64,000 nt of DNA from GWE2-40-63 sp050179685 (GTDB lineage Bacteria > Bacteroidota > Bacteroidia > Bacteroidales > SZUA-534): positions 1 through 64,000 of the forward strand of contig JBFXEW010000026.1 in assembly GCA_050179685.1 (NCBI GenBank), read 5' to 3'. Position numbers and translations under genes: made by a program. Positions 43,813-54,028 of the stretch are shown here, one piece after another (position 1 is the stretch's first letter; the number at the start of each line of letters is the position of its first letter). The notes under the pieces are model-generated. The model saw only the letters and a program-made list of their open reading frames with translations, did not search any database and had not been told where the DNA came from.

Positions 43813-45048
43813 ATGATAACTTTCGAAAAATACACACTGAATAACGGTTTACGCCTGATTGTGCATCACGACAATACCACTCCGGTAGTGGCTTTTAATC
43901 TGCTTTACGATGTGGGCGCACGCGACGAGAAACCCGATAAAACCGGCTTTGCCCATTTGTTTGAACACCTGATGTTCGAAGGCTCAAAGCATATTCCCAA
44001 TTACGATACTCCCTTGCAGCAGGCCGGAGGCGAGAACAACGCCTTTACCAACAATAATTTCACCAACTATTACATCACACTTCCTAAAGAGAATCTGGAA
44101 ACAGCCTTTTGGCTGGAATCTGATCGTATGCTTGAACTGGCATTGACCAGCGAAAAGCTCGAAATTCAAAAGAATGTGGTGGTTGAGGAGTTTAAACAGC
44201 GCTACCTGAATCAGCCTTACGGCGATTGGAACCTGTTGCTGCGACCCCTGGCTTATCGAATGCATCCCTACCAGTGGCCAACCATCGGGAAAGAAACCGC
44301 GCATATTGAAGGAGCTACCCTGCAGGAGGTGAGCGATTTTTTTTATACCCATTACGCCCCCAACAATGCCATTCTGGTAGTTGCCGGTAATGTGGATTTT
44401 GAAGAGGTTAAACAATTAACTGAAAAATGGTTTGGCGGAATTCCCAAACGTAAGGTACCCCAACGTAACCTTCCGGTGGAGCCCGAACAAACGGAAGCCC
44501 GTGAGTTGGTGGTTGAGCGTCCGGTTCCGCTCGATGCGGTTTACCAGGCTTATCCTATGGTGGCGCGTCAGCATAAGGATTATTACGTTACCGATTTAAT
44601 TTCTGACTTGTTGTCGAACGGAAAATCGGCCCGATTAAACCAACGACTGGTAAAAGAACAGAAACTGTTTAGTGAAGTGAATGCTTACATTACGGGCGAT
44701 AACGATCCCGGATTGTTTATCATTCATGGAAACCTGAATCAGGGGGTTACTTTTGAACAGGCCGAAACAGCCATCCGCCGGGAACTCGATTTACTGATGC
44801 AGGAAGAAGTATCGGACTACGAATTGCAAAAAGTGAAAAACAAAGCCGTGGCCAACCTGGTATTTTCTGAAATAAATATTCTGAATAAAGCCATGAACCT
44901 GGCTTATTATGAATTGCTGGGCGATGCGGCAGCCATTAACAACGAAGCAGAAAAGTACAGCAACGTTACGCCCCAAAGGGTAAAAGAAGTAGCACAAAAG
45001 CTTTTCAAACCAGCACATTGTTCAACCCTTAAGTATAAAGCCTTATAA
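43813..45048 (+). CDS. M16 zinc peptidase, catalytic subunit
   Basis: A 411-residue pitrilysin-family peptidase with the inverted zinc motif HxxEH as HLFEH (48-52) and a downstream Glu in the VVEEFKQRY stretch near 118-126. It lacks a signal peptide. It is the catalytic half of a heterodimeric M16B enzyme; the R/Y pair used for substrate binding is supplied by the next gene, which starts 2 bp after this one ends. Confidence 0.9.
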   Translation: MITFEKYTLNNGLRLIVHHDNTTPVVAFNLLYDVGARDEKPDKTGFAHLFEHLMFEGSKHIPNYDTPLQQAGGENNAFTNNNFTNYYITLPKENLETAFWLESDRMLELALTSEKLEIQKNVVVEEFKQRYLNQPYGDWNLLLRPLAYRMHPYQWPTIGKETAHIEGATLQEVSDFFYTHYAPNNAILVVAGNVDFEEVKQLTEKWFGGIPKRKVPQRNLPVEPEQTEARELVVERPVPLDAVYQAYPMVARQHKDYYVTDLISDLLSNGKSARLNQRLVKEQKLFSEVNAYITGDNDPGLFIIHGNLNQGVTFEQAETAIRRELDLLMQEEVSDYELQKVKNKAVANLVFSEINILNKAMNLAYYELLGDAAAINNEAEKYSNVTPQRVKEVAQKLFKPAHCSTLKYKAL

Positions 45049-45050
45049 AA

Positions 45051-46331
45051 ATGACAATCGACAGAACCATAGCTCCTGCTTACAAAGCAGTTACCGAAAT
45101 ACATTTTCCCCGGGTTAAGAAAATAGTACTGACAAACGGAATTCCCGTTTATGTATTGAATGGTGGAACCCAGGAGGTTGTGAAACTGGATGTAATGGTG
45201 GGCGCCGGCTCACTCTATACCACTAAAAAACTGGTAGCTCCTTTAACGGGCTTGATGCTCAATGAAGGCACAAAAAGCAAAACGGCCCATCAACTGGCCG
45301 AAGGTTTCGATTATTATGGAGCTTATTTTCAGCCCAACACCGAAAAAGATCAGGCCTTTGTTGGACTGGTTACCATCAGCCGGTATTTTGAGCAAACCCT
45401 TCCCTTGTTTTTTGAAGCGCTGAACGAAAGTATTTTTCCCGAGAAAGAGTTGCATAATTTGTTGGAACGTCGCCGGCAAAAGTTTTTGGTCGAAATGGAA
45501 AAGACCAGCTTTCTGGCACGCGAAGCCTTTAACGAGAAACTATTTGGAGCCCAACATCCCTATGGTATAAAAACCATTGAAGCCTTTTACCGGGAAACCC
45601 GGCGCGACGAACTGCTGGCTTTTTATAAGGAACATTACCACGCAGGTAATTATTCGCTTATTCTTTCGGGAAACATAACCGATGAGGTAATACGCCTTGT
45701 TGATCGGTATTTTGGTGCCCTTCCGAAGCAAAACAAACCTCAGGCAGCGGTGCAATCCATTATGCCCGCTTTAAGTTACGAACCGGTGGTCGTTGCAAAA
45801 GCTGGAGCCGTTCAGTCGAGCATCCGTTGTGGCTTGCTGACGGTAAACAAAACCCATCGCGATTACATCAAACTAAAAATACTCACCACCATACTGGGTG
45901 GATACTTTGGCTCGCGGCTCATGAAAAACATCCGCGAAGAAAAAGGCTATACCTATGGCATTCATGGCATGCAGGTTTCGTTGCAGCAAGCGGGTTACAT
46001 GGCCATTGCTGCCGATGTAAAAGCCGAGTTTACCCGCGAAGCGCATCACGAGATAATTCGTGAAATGGAAAAACTAAAAACCGAACCGGTATCGGAAATG
46101 GAATTGCAACTGGTGCGCAATTACATGATGGGCGAGATGTTGCAAATGTTCGACGGGCCTTTCTCCACAGCCGAAACCTTTAAATCGGTGGTGCAATTCG
46201 GTTTGGATTTTGACTATTTTGAGCAGATGCGTCAGGCAGTGCTTTCGGTTAACGCTCAGGAATTAATGGATCTGGCCAACAGGTATTACCAAACCGATAA
46301 ATTAACCACAGTAGTGGCCGGAAAGTACTAA
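45051..46331 (+). CDS. M16 peptidase partner subunit (no zinc site)
   Basis: A 426-residue M16 homologue. At the position of HxxEH it reads APLTGLMLNEG (63-73), so it cannot bind zinc. It keeps the R/Y substrate-binding pair of the other subunit type in IREEKGYTYG (Arg295, Tyr300 or Tyr302). Together with the upstream gene it matches the two-subunit processing-peptidase arrangement. Confidence 0.85.
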   Translation: MTIDRTIAPAYKAVTEIHFPRVKKIVLTNGIPVYVLNGGTQEVVKLDVMVGAGSLYTTKKLVAPLTGLMLNEGTKSKTAHQLAEGFDYYGAYFQPNTEKDQAFVGLVTISRYFEQTLPLFFEALNESIFPEKELHNLLERRRQKFLVEMEKTSFLAREAFNEKLFGAQHPYGIKTIEAFYRETRRDELLAFYKEHYHAGNYSLILSGNITDEVIRLVDRYFGALPKQNKPQAAVQSIMPALSYEPVVVAKAGAVQSSIRCGLLTVNKTHRDYIKLKILTTILGGYFGSRLMKNIREEKGYTYGIHGMQVSLQQAGYMAIAADVKAEFTREAHHEIIREMEKLKTEPVSEMELQLVRNYMMGEMLQMFDGPFSTAETFKSVVQFGLDFDYFEQMRQAVLSVNAQELMDLANRYYQTDKLTTVVAGKY

Positions 46332-46464
46332 GTAGTTTTTGTTATTCCCTTTTACGAATGCATAACTTTACTACTTTTTTTGGCTTTTTGAAACCACTAT
46401 TTTATGCAGCAAAAGGAATATTTAGTAAATTCATCCGTTGTATCAGGCAAAGCTAAATGGCATT

Positions 46465-47919
46465 ATGGAACTTCGTAAGGGATTATATATGCTTCTTCTT
46501 TTTTTGGGTAGTTTTCCGCTTACCCTAAAAGCACAGCAGCCGGAACCACCAACTATTCTTCAACTTGATGTTTTTGAAAATGGTCATGTTGAAATAGTAT
46601 ATGAACACAGTATAACTGAAGGAGTCGATTATTATGTGATTAAGAGAAACCATCAGGAAAAGAACCTGGTTGGAACAGGCGATTTAGATACGATTCCACC
46701 TGATATTTCACAAAGGTATTTAGACAATACAGCTAGAGCAGATACGGCATCATACACTTATGAAATGTATTCGATAAAAAACGATACATCTGGAAATGTA
46801 ACACCCGAAGGAAGCTCAACTATATTTCTAAAAAGTGTTAGCTACGACACCTGTGCCAACAGCGTTCGTTTGAACTGGAGTCCTTATATCGGTTGGGGCG
46901 AAAATAATCCCAAATATGAAATTTACATAAATAATACAGGTCTTGGCTTTTCTATTGGGGATACTTCATATCAGGTTAGAAATGTCAATCCCGGTGAAAC
47001 TTACCAATACCATATCAGGGCAAAGAAAAGCAGCTCAATTGGTTTTTTTAGCAACTCCAACCGGGTAACTCTTACCATACCGGAATTAAAAAAACCGGAC
47101 CAGCTATTTATTACCGCAGTGGAAAACACCGGCACCGAGGTAAAGTTTACGGTTGCTGTTGACCCCGAAGCCGATTTAAGCGGGCATCAACTGGGTTACA
47201 GTTCCGAAGTATTGGGAAGCTACGAAGCAGTACAGTTTATTCCTAAAGACACCGAAAACTCCATAAACTTTTCTCAGTCAGTAACAAATCCTTCAGGATT
47301 CTATAAAGTTTCAGCAATAAATAGTTGCGATAAGCCGGTAGATTCCACCGAAGCAGTTCGTCCGCTGGTTTTGGATTATTCCCAGCAGGATTTAGACGTG
47401 GTATTGCAATGGAACACTACCTTTATTGAGGGTTATGAAACTTACGACTTGTTTCTTTCCATCGATAATTCCGATTATTTTAAGCAGGAAATGAATTGGT
47501 CCGGTACATCGATAAACTACACCCTCGATGGAAGCAGTTTTGGGGATGCGAATTCCGAACAATTTTGTTTTTATGTGGCGGCTCATTCAGCTAATGGACA
47601 GCAAAGTACTTCGAACACCATTTGCCTTACCCGGCAACCCAAAATTTATTTACCGTCGGCTTTTACCCCGAACGGCGATGGAATAAATGATTACATTCAA
47701 CCAGAAATTCTAAATGTAAGTGTACTTAGCTACCTTTTTGTGGTTTACGACCGTTACGGAGGTAAGGTATTCGAAACCAAAAATACCGAGGATAAATGGT
47801 GGGGACGGGCCAACAACAAAAATGTGAGCGAAGGAGCCTACCTGTATTACCTGGAATTTAAAACCAGTCAGGGTGTTGAACACCAGCAATCGGGGGCCAT
47901 CAATGTGGTTTATCCCTAA
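46465..47919 (+). CDS. secreted FN3-type protein with type-B T9SS sorting domain
   Basis: The ATG at 46465 gives 484 residues; an upstream TTG frame is rejected. After a signal peptide (MELRKGLYMLLLFLGSFPL..., cleaved near KAQQ) come about three to four fibronectin-III-like beta domains, then a C-terminal domain of about 85 residues that begins YLPSAFTPNGDGINDY and holds YDRYGGKVFET and GAYLYYLEFK, the CHU_C/gliding-motility-type sorting signal. It should be exported by the type IX system to the cell surface. Function beyond adhesion or scaffold is unknown. Confidence 0.8.
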   Translation: MELRKGLYMLLLFLGSFPLTLKAQQPEPPTILQLDVFENGHVEIVYEHSITEGVDYYVIKRNHQEKNLVGTGDLDTIPPDISQRYLDNTARADTASYTYEMYSIKNDTSGNVTPEGSSTIFLKSVSYDTCANSVRLNWSPYIGWGENNPKYEIYINNTGLGFSIGDTSYQVRNVNPGETYQYHIRAKKSSSIGFFSNSNRVTLTIPELKKPDQLFITAVENTGTEVKFTVAVDPEADLSGHQLGYSSEVLGSYEAVQFIPKDTENSINFSQSVTNPSGFYKVSAINSCDKPVDSTEAVRPLVLDYSQQDLDVVLQWNTTFIEGYETYDLFLSIDNSDYFKQEMNWSGTSINYTLDGSSFGDANSEQFCFYVAAHSANGQQSTSNTICLTRQPKIYLPSAFTPNGDGINDYIQPEILNVSVLSYLFVVYDRYGGKVFETKNTEDKWWGRANNKNVSEGAYLYYLEFKTSQGVEHQQSGAINVVYP

Positions 47920-47979
47920 AAAAAGCAAGCAACCTTTTGGCGTTTAGCTGTATCTATAAGCGTCGACAAACAAAACTTT

Positions 47980-49209
47980 ATGATCATGAAAACTTATATT
48001 TGGCTTTTTGCTGCCCTTGTGTTTGTGTTGGCTCCAATGGCATGCACTGAGCATCCGGTGAATCCGGATACCGATTCCTATAGTTTTAAAAAGGCAGCAC
48101 TGGTTCAGGATAACAATGCATTCTCTTTTCAAATTTTTACTGAAATTACCCAAAACGAAGATGCGGGCAGCAACGTTTTTATTTCGCCTTTAAGCATGTA
48201 TTATGCACTGGCGATGGCTGCTACGGGTTCCGATACCGAAACCCGGGTTGAATTTGAAGCCCTTTTGGGTTGGGATAATCAAACCGAAGAGGAGGTGCTC
48301 GATGTAATGAAGAATCTTTATACCGAGTTGATGCCCCAAAAGGATAAACTTACCCTGGCCATTGCCAATTCACTTTGGCAGCGCAATGGAGTTCCGATTT
48401 TCGACACCTACAAAAATACCGTTCATGAATACTTTAATGCTGAAATTCATTCCCTCGATTTTAATCATCCGCAGGCTGTGGAAACCATTAACCAATGGAT
48501 TGAAACTGAAACCCAGGGTTTAATTCCCGATATGCTCGACCAGATATCGCCCGATGCCGTGATGTACCTGATTAATGCCATTTTCTTTAAAGGCGACTGG
48601 AAGTATGTTTTTGAACCCGACGACAACCTGCAGGCTCCTTTTTACAAAGCCGACGGAAGTTCAGCATCGGTAACTTATATGAATCAAAAAACTTACCTGA
48701 ATTACCTGAAAAATGATTTGTTTACAGCCGTTCAATTACCTTATACCGATTCCTCGTATTGCATGACTTTGCTTTTACCTGAACCGGAGGTGGGCATCGG
48801 GGGTTTAATGACGGTTCTGAATGCCGACAATTGGAATTCATGGGCAAGGGCTTACCAAATGGAGACAGTTACGATGGCTTTGCCTAAGTTTAAGTTTGCT
48901 TATGGTTTGCGAAACATCAATGAGGAATTAAACGATTTGGGTTTAGTAAGTGCCTTTAATCCCATTGCAGCCGATTTCTCAAAAATTACCGATCACCAAA
49001 TCAATATAAGCCGGGTGTTGCACAAGGCTTTTATTGAAGTGAACGAACAGGGAAGCGAAGCGGCTGCAGCCACCGTGGTTGAGTATGTAAACACCTCGAA
49101 TAGCGGACAAAAAACGCTGAGCCTGAACCGTCCCTTTGTATTTGCCATTGAGCACAAACCCACACAAAGCTTGTTGTTTGTAGGTAAAATAGCATTTCCC
49201 GAATACTAA
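47980..49209 (+). CDS. serpin-family protease inhibitor, probable lipoprotein
   Basis: A 409-residue serpin with an N-terminal signal and a lipoprotein-like Cys22 (APMAC). The core shows NVFISPLSMYYALAM, LINAIFFKGDW and the closing RPFVFAIEHKPTQSLLFVGKI. The hinge of the reactive loop is intact, EQGSEAAAAT (356-365), which is required for inhibition. Counting from P17 Glu356 puts P1-P1' at Thr372-Ser373, so targets would be elastase-like or other proteases preferring small residues. A second start two codons later (MKTY) is equally possible. Confidence 0.88.
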   Translation: MIMKTYIWLFAALVFVLAPMACTEHPVNPDTDSYSFKKAALVQDNNAFSFQIFTEITQNEDAGSNVFISPLSMYYALAMAATGSDTETRVEFEALLGWDNQTEEEVLDVMKNLYTELMPQKDKLTLAIANSLWQRNGVPIFDTYKNTVHEYFNAEIHSLDFNHPQAVETINQWIETETQGLIPDMLDQISPDAVMYLINAIFFKGDWKYVFEPDDNLQAPFYKADGSSASVTYMNQKTYLNYLKNDLFTAVQLPYTDSSYCMTLLLPEPEVGIGGLMTVLNADNWNSWARAYQMETVTMALPKFKFAYGLRNINEELNDLGLVSAFNPIAADFSKITDHQINISRVLHKAFIEVNEQGSEAAAATVVEYVNTSNSGQKTLSLNRPFVFAIEHKPTQSLLFVGKIAFPEY

Positions 49210-49521
49210 TATACCAATGAATCTTACCCAAAGCCGGCTTTTGTTGAGTCGGCTTTTTTTTTGAAAACTACTCACAATTAAAGCTTCCGGCTTTTATAGC
49301 TTTTTAAAATTATTACCTTTGGTAAATCGTTATTCTTCCGGTTTAAGCTCTGTAGCGAAATATTTTCGCCGGGCGAAGAACATGCCGATTTGTTTTTTAG
49401 CTATGGGATGAAATAACGAAAGTTAAAAGCAAGAATTTTTGGGTAGGAATTCATTAAACTGCATAGGGGCGTATTTTGTTAAGAAAAAAATAGCTTATAC
49501 TTGTGAAAGTAATTTAGAAGT
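49210..49521. other. intergenic region between serpin and RSH genes
   Basis: It holds the terminator at 49231-49260 and about 260 bp of AT-rich DNA; a TATACTTG string near 49496 resembles a -7 box for the RSH gene. Nothing else is seen. Confidence 0.4.
49231..49260 (+). terminator. intrinsic terminator after the serpin gene
   Basis: AAGCCGGC pairs with GTCGGCTT (one G-U or mismatch at the top) and is followed by eight T residues. Confidence 0.75.
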
Positions 49522-51717
49522 ATGAAAAAATTTACGGTTGCCGAAAAAAAACTTATCCTGAGAGAATTTCAGGAATTGCTCAGTCTGGCCGACAGTTTTA
49601 CCAATGCCGAGCAAAAAGAGAGCATCCGTAAAGCATTTAACATGGCTTACGATGCCCACCTGAATATCAGGCGTAAGTCGGGCGAGCCCTACATACTGCA
49701 TCCCATTGCTGTAGCACGGATTGCAACGCACGAGATTGGGCTGGGCACCAAATCTATTATAGCCTCGTTGCTGCACGATGTGGTTGAAGATACCGACATT
49801 ACGGTTGAAGATATTGAGCATCAGTTTGGGCCAAAAATATCGGCCATTGTTGATGGTTTAACCAAAATATCGGGTGTGTTCGAAAACCGGTCGAATATGC
49901 AGGCCGAGAACTTCCGTAAGATTCTGATGACCATGACCGACGATTTGCGGGTTATCATTATCAAACTGGCCGACCGCTTGCATAACATGCGTACCCTCGA
50001 TTCCATGCTTCCAAACAAGCAACTGAAAATTGCCGGAGAAACCCTTTTTATTTATGCTCCCCTGGCGCATCGCCTGGGTTTGTACAGCATTAAAACCGAA
50101 TTGGAAGACTTGTGTTTGCGTTACATGCATCCGCATGATTATAACGAAATAGGCAAACATATTATTGAAACCGAACAAAAACGACTCACCTACATCAACC
50201 GCTTTGCCTTACCCATCACGAATAAATTAAACGAAGAAGGATTTGTATTCGATATTTCGGGCCGTCCCAAATCAATCTATTCCATTTGGAACAAGATGGA
50301 AAAGAAAAAAGTAAGCTTCGAAGAGGTTTACGACTTATTTGCCATACGAATTGTATTTGAACCAAAGGAAAATGTGCCCGAAAAGGCGCAATGCTGGTCG
50401 ATTTATTCCATTATTACCGATATGTATATTCCGCGTTCCGACAGGATTCGCGATTGGGTAAGTCAGCCCAAGGCCAATGGTTACGAAGCGCTGCACGCAA
50501 CCGTGATGGGCCCTGGAGGTAAATGGGTTGAGGTTCAGATACGGTCGAACCGGATGAATGAGATTGCCGAAAAAGGTTACGCAGCGCACTGGAAATACAA
50601 AGGAGGAACGCATCAGGAAAGTGAACTCGATAAATGGATTAAGCAGATTCGTGAGATGCTGGAAGATCCCAAGTCGGATGCTCTGGAGTTTTTGGATGAG
50701 TTTAAACTCAACCTGTTTACCTCAGAGATAATGGTGTTTACGCCCAAAGGAGAAATTATTACCCTGCCCAGTAGTTCAACCGCTTTGGATTTTGCCTTTT
50801 TTATCCACTCCGAGATTGGTTTGCATGCCGTGGGAGCCAAGGTAAATCATAAATTGGTGGGACTGAATCACGAATTGCAGGGAGGTGACCAGATTGAGAT
50901 TATCACCTCGCAAAAGCAACAGCCTGAAACGCAATGGCTCGATTTTGTTACTACGGCAAAAGCCAAATCGAACCTGAAAGCTTCGTTTCGCGAAAAGCGA
51001 AAGATAGTGGCCAACGAGGGTAAAGCCCATCTCGATTATTTGCTGGGCGAATTGAAAATGCAACCCAACTCAACCGTATTCCGCAAACTTTACAATCATT
51101 ACAATACCCGCAACAAAGAGGAATTGTATTACAATATTGGCCAGGATAAGTTTCCTATGGATGTTTTTACCAACATCTTAAAAAAACGTTCCAAAAGCAA
51201 ATGGATTAAATTCTGGGGAATCGAAAACCCGGTTGAAACCAATGCACTGACAAAATTCGATAAATCGAAGCCTTTAATTGTAGACGATAGCACACGAAAT
51301 TATCAGATTGCCAAATGTTGCAGCCCCATTCCGGGTGACGATGTTATTGGCTACCGGGCCGAAGAAGATGTGCTGATTATTCATAAAACATCGTGCGAAA
51401 ATGCCATTCGCCTGAATTCAAGCGAGAGCCAAAATGTGGTGAAAGTGGAATGGACCACCCAGCGCCTCTTGGCCTTTTTGGGACGCATCGCATTAAAAGG
51501 CATCGACGATATGGGCATTGTGAACGATGTAACTACAGTAATTTCAAAAGAACTGAATGTGAACATGCGGGCCATAAACTTTGAGAGTCACGACGGTATT
51601 TTTGAAGGAACGGTTGATGTTTACGTGCATAATACCAGCGACTTAAACAATCTGATAATGAATCTGGGAAAGGTAAAAGGCATTTCGCAGGTTTCGCGTC
51701 AGGAAATTAAAGAGTAA
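49522..51717 (+). CDS. RelA/SpoT-type (p)ppGpp synthetase/hydrolase
   Basis: A 731-residue RSH enzyme: HD hydrolase domain (about 30-190, with LLHDVVEDTDIT), synthetase domain (about 240-360, with YDLFAIRIVF and YEALHATVMGP), TGS domain (about 390-460) and a C-terminal ACT domain (about 650-730). The HD motif looks intact, so it should both make and degrade (p)ppGpp. It lies alone, 29 bp before the second ClC gene. Confidence 0.93.
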   Translation: MKKFTVAEKKLILREFQELLSLADSFTNAEQKESIRKAFNMAYDAHLNIRRKSGEPYILHPIAVARIATHEIGLGTKSIIASLLHDVVEDTDITVEDIEHQFGPKISAIVDGLTKISGVFENRSNMQAENFRKILMTMTDDLRVIIIKLADRLHNMRTLDSMLPNKQLKIAGETLFIYAPLAHRLGLYSIKTELEDLCLRYMHPHDYNEIGKHIIETEQKRLTYINRFALPITNKLNEEGFVFDISGRPKSIYSIWNKMEKKKVSFEEVYDLFAIRIVFEPKENVPEKAQCWSIYSIITDMYIPRSDRIRDWVSQPKANGYEALHATVMGPGGKWVEVQIRSNRMNEIAEKGYAAHWKYKGGTHQESELDKWIKQIREMLEDPKSDALEFLDEFKLNLFTSEIMVFTPKGEIITLPSSSTALDFAFFIHSEIGLHAVGAKVNHKLVGLNHELQGGDQIEIITSQKQQPETQWLDFVTTAKAKSNLKASFREKRKIVANEGKAHLDYLLGELKMQPNSTVFRKLYNHYNTRNKEELYYNIGQDKFPMDVFTNILKKRSKSKWIKFWGIENPVETNALTKFDKSKPLIVDDSTRNYQIAKCCSPIPGDDVIGYRAEEDVLIIHKTSCENAIRLNSSESQNVVKVEWTTQRLLAFLGRIALKGIDDMGIVNDVTTVISKELNVNMRAINFESHDGIFEGTVDVYVHNTSDLNNLIMNLGKVKGISQVSRQEIKE

Positions 51718-51746
51718 AAACCCAACTTGGAATTAACGGATGCTTC

Positions 51747-53549
51747 ATGAGAGTTTTAATTCGTTTATTTAACCGGACAAATGCAATAAAATGGTTTAAC
51801 TCCTTTTTAATATGGCGGGTAAATAAGCTTAGCGACCGCAATTTTTTGCTTATTCTGAGTGTTGTGGTAGGAGTGTTATCTGGGTTAACCGCCTGGGCGC
51901 TTAAAACCGGTGTTTTTTACATGCACAATTTCTTTAAAGGCGATTTGCAATTCGATCCGCGCAATTTTCGTTTAATAATCTATCCTTTTTTTGGCTTGCT
52001 GGCCACTTTTTTATTCAAGCAATATATAATTAAAGACCACATCAGTCATAACATCGCATCCATATTGCATGCCATTGCCAAGCGCAACAGCCTGATGCGT
52101 TTGCATAAGATTTATTCCTCAGTTACCGGAGCCATTTTTACCGCCGGATTTGGCGGTTCCATCGGATTGGAGTCACCTATAATTTCATCGGGTACCACCA
52201 TAGGTTCTACCATCGGAAAACTGTTTCGGCTCAATTACAAGAGCATAACTTTGCTTTTGGGATGTGGTGCTGCAGGAGCCATTGCAGCCATTTTTAATAC
52301 ACCCATTGCCGGAATTGTATTTGCGCTCGAAGTGCTGCTGCTCGATATGAACCGCTTTTCGCTGATTCCCCTGTTAATGGCTTCTATTAGCGGGGCAATT
52401 ACTACAGAACTGCTGTTTGCCGACGAAATTTTATTTGAATTTACCGTTCAACAGGATTTTATGGTGAAGCATTTGCATTTTTATGTGCTTTTAGGCGTGG
52501 TAGCTGGAGGCGTTTCGAATTATTTTACGCAAACGTACATGCGTATCGAGAACTTTTTTGATGGCATAAAAAATCGCATGCGGCGTTTGTTTATTGGTGC
52601 TCCTGCTTTGGGCGTGTTAATATTTTTATTTCCGGCATTTTACGGCGAAGGGTATGATATTATGAAAGCCATGCTGGGCGGACAGGCCAATGCTGTTTTT
52701 ACCGAAAGTATTTTTGCCCATTGGCTCGATGCTACCTGGGTTTTTGCAGCTTTTTTTCTGGCCTTAATACTTTTAAAAGTGGTTGCCACCGCACTTACCA
52801 CCGGAAGTGGAGGAATCGGAGGGATTTTTGCCCCCTCGTTGTTTACCGGAGCTGTTTTGGGGTATTTGTTTGCCTGGATTAATAATTTATTTAATCCCGA
52901 TTTGCTGGCGGTTAATAATTTTGCCTTGGTAGGCATGGCGAGTGTGTTGGGTGGAGTATTGCAGGCTCCCTTAACCGGAATTTTCCTGATTGCCGAAATT
53001 ACCAGCGGCTACGAATTGATTGTTCCCCTGATGATAGCTACCACTACATCGTACGTAACTTCAAAAGCCTTATCGCCGCACAACATTATTACTTCGCAAC
53101 TGGCTAAAAGGGGTGAATTGGTTACCCACCATAAAGACAAAGCAGTACTTCATTTCCTAAACCTGCGAAAAGAAGTGGAAACCGATTTTTTCCCCATCAG
53201 TCAGGAAGCAACTCTTGAAGGGCTGGTGCAAGCCATTTCCTTATCGCAGCGAAATATTTTCCCTGTTATAGATAAGGAAGGATTTCTGGTAGGCATTATC
53301 CTGCTCGACGATGTACGCGAAATAATGTTCAACAAAGATTTTTACGAAACCAGTGTATTGAATCTGATGCATATTCCACCGGCCATATTAAATATTAGCG
53401 ATTCGATGGCTACGGTAATCGAAAAGTTTAACCAGACTCAGGCCTGGAATCTTCCGGTATGTGAGAAAGGGCGATACATTGGATTTGTGAGCAAATCGAA
53501 ATTGTTTTCGGCTTATCGCGAAAAACTTATGGATATTACCGAGGATTAA
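51747..53549 (+). CDS. second ClC-family channel/transporter with CBS domains
   Basis: A 600-residue paralogue of the protein at 16461-18236 with the same order: transmembrane ClC core (about 30-440; GFGGSIGLESPIISSG with the gating-type Glu, GCGAAGAIAAIFNTPIAGIVF) and two CBS domains at the C-terminus (RNIFPVIDKEGFLVGI, AWNLPVCEKGRYIGFVSK). It overlaps the convergent DUF202 gene by 4 bp at its end. Confidence 0.9.
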   Translation: MRVLIRLFNRTNAIKWFNSFLIWRVNKLSDRNFLLILSVVVGVLSGLTAWALKTGVFYMHNFFKGDLQFDPRNFRLIIYPFFGLLATFLFKQYIIKDHISHNIASILHAIAKRNSLMRLHKIYSSVTGAIFTAGFGGSIGLESPIISSGTTIGSTIGKLFRLNYKSITLLLGCGAAGAIAAIFNTPIAGIVFALEVLLLDMNRFSLIPLLMASISGAITTELLFADEILFEFTVQQDFMVKHLHFYVLLGVVAGGVSNYFTQTYMRIENFFDGIKNRMRRLFIGAPALGVLIFLFPAFYGEGYDIMKAMLGGQANAVFTESIFAHWLDATWVFAAFFLALILLKVVATALTTGSGGIGGIFAPSLFTGAVLGYLFAWINNLFNPDLLAVNNFALVGMASVLGGVLQAPLTGIFLIAEITSGYELIVPLMIATTTSYVTSKALSPHNIITSQLAKRGELVTHHKDKAVLHFLNLRKEVETDFFPISQEATLEGLVQAISLSQRNIFPVIDKEGFLVGIILLDDVREIMFNKDFYETSVLNLMHIPPAILNISDSMATVIEKFNQTQAWNLPVCEKGRYIGFVSKSKLFSAYREKLMDITED

Positions 53550-53878
53550 CTGTTTTCGCTGGTTTCATCCAGGTGATTTGTGAAAAAGCGACGCAGTTGC
53601 TGCCGTAACTGGTAAAAACGGATGATTCCAATTATCAGCAATATGGCGCTTACCACCAGCGATATATACCCCAGTATCTTTAAATCGTCAAAATCCTCGA
53701 GGCCAATTAATGCCAGTCCGCCCAACAACAAATAAAGCGAGGTTCTTACGTACGAAAGCAGGGTGCGCTCGTTGGCCAGTCGGGTGCGTTCCATGGCCAG
53801 ATGGTCGCGTAGAATTATTTTCTCTTTAACGCGATAATCCTGGGTGAACCGTATCAACTCCGAAAATTTTGTTTTCAT
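53546..53878 (-). CDS. DUF202-family membrane protein
   Basis: A 110-residue protein with the family block DHLAMERTRLANERTLLSYVRTSL (near 25-48) ahead of two membrane helices (about 48-60 and 68-86). The function of DUF202 proteins is not established. It converges with and slightly overlaps the ClC gene. Confidence 0.8.
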   Translation of the reverse strand: MKTKFSELIRFTQDYRVKEKIILRDHLAMERTRLANERTLLSYVRTSLYLLLGGLALIGLEDFDDLKILGYISLVVSAILLIIGIIRFYQLRQQLRRFFTNHLDETSENS

Positions 53879-53976
53879 TCTATGCTCGTTTTCTGGTGTC
53901 TTTAATAGTGAATATACTGAATTTTAAATTCGATGTAAAATTACTTCAATTTATATCTTATCGGGGTTTAAAAAAT

Positions 53977-54009
53977 AAAAAAACCGCCTCAGGTTTAAGG
54001 CGGTTTTTT
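53977..54009. terminator. bidirectional intrinsic terminator
   Basis: AAAAAACCGCCT and AGGCGGTTTTTT form a perfect 12-bp stem, T-flanked on both strands. On the minus strand it ends the pepD/MFS operon. Confidence 0.8.
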
Positions 54010-54028
54010 CATCTATAAATAAAATAAG

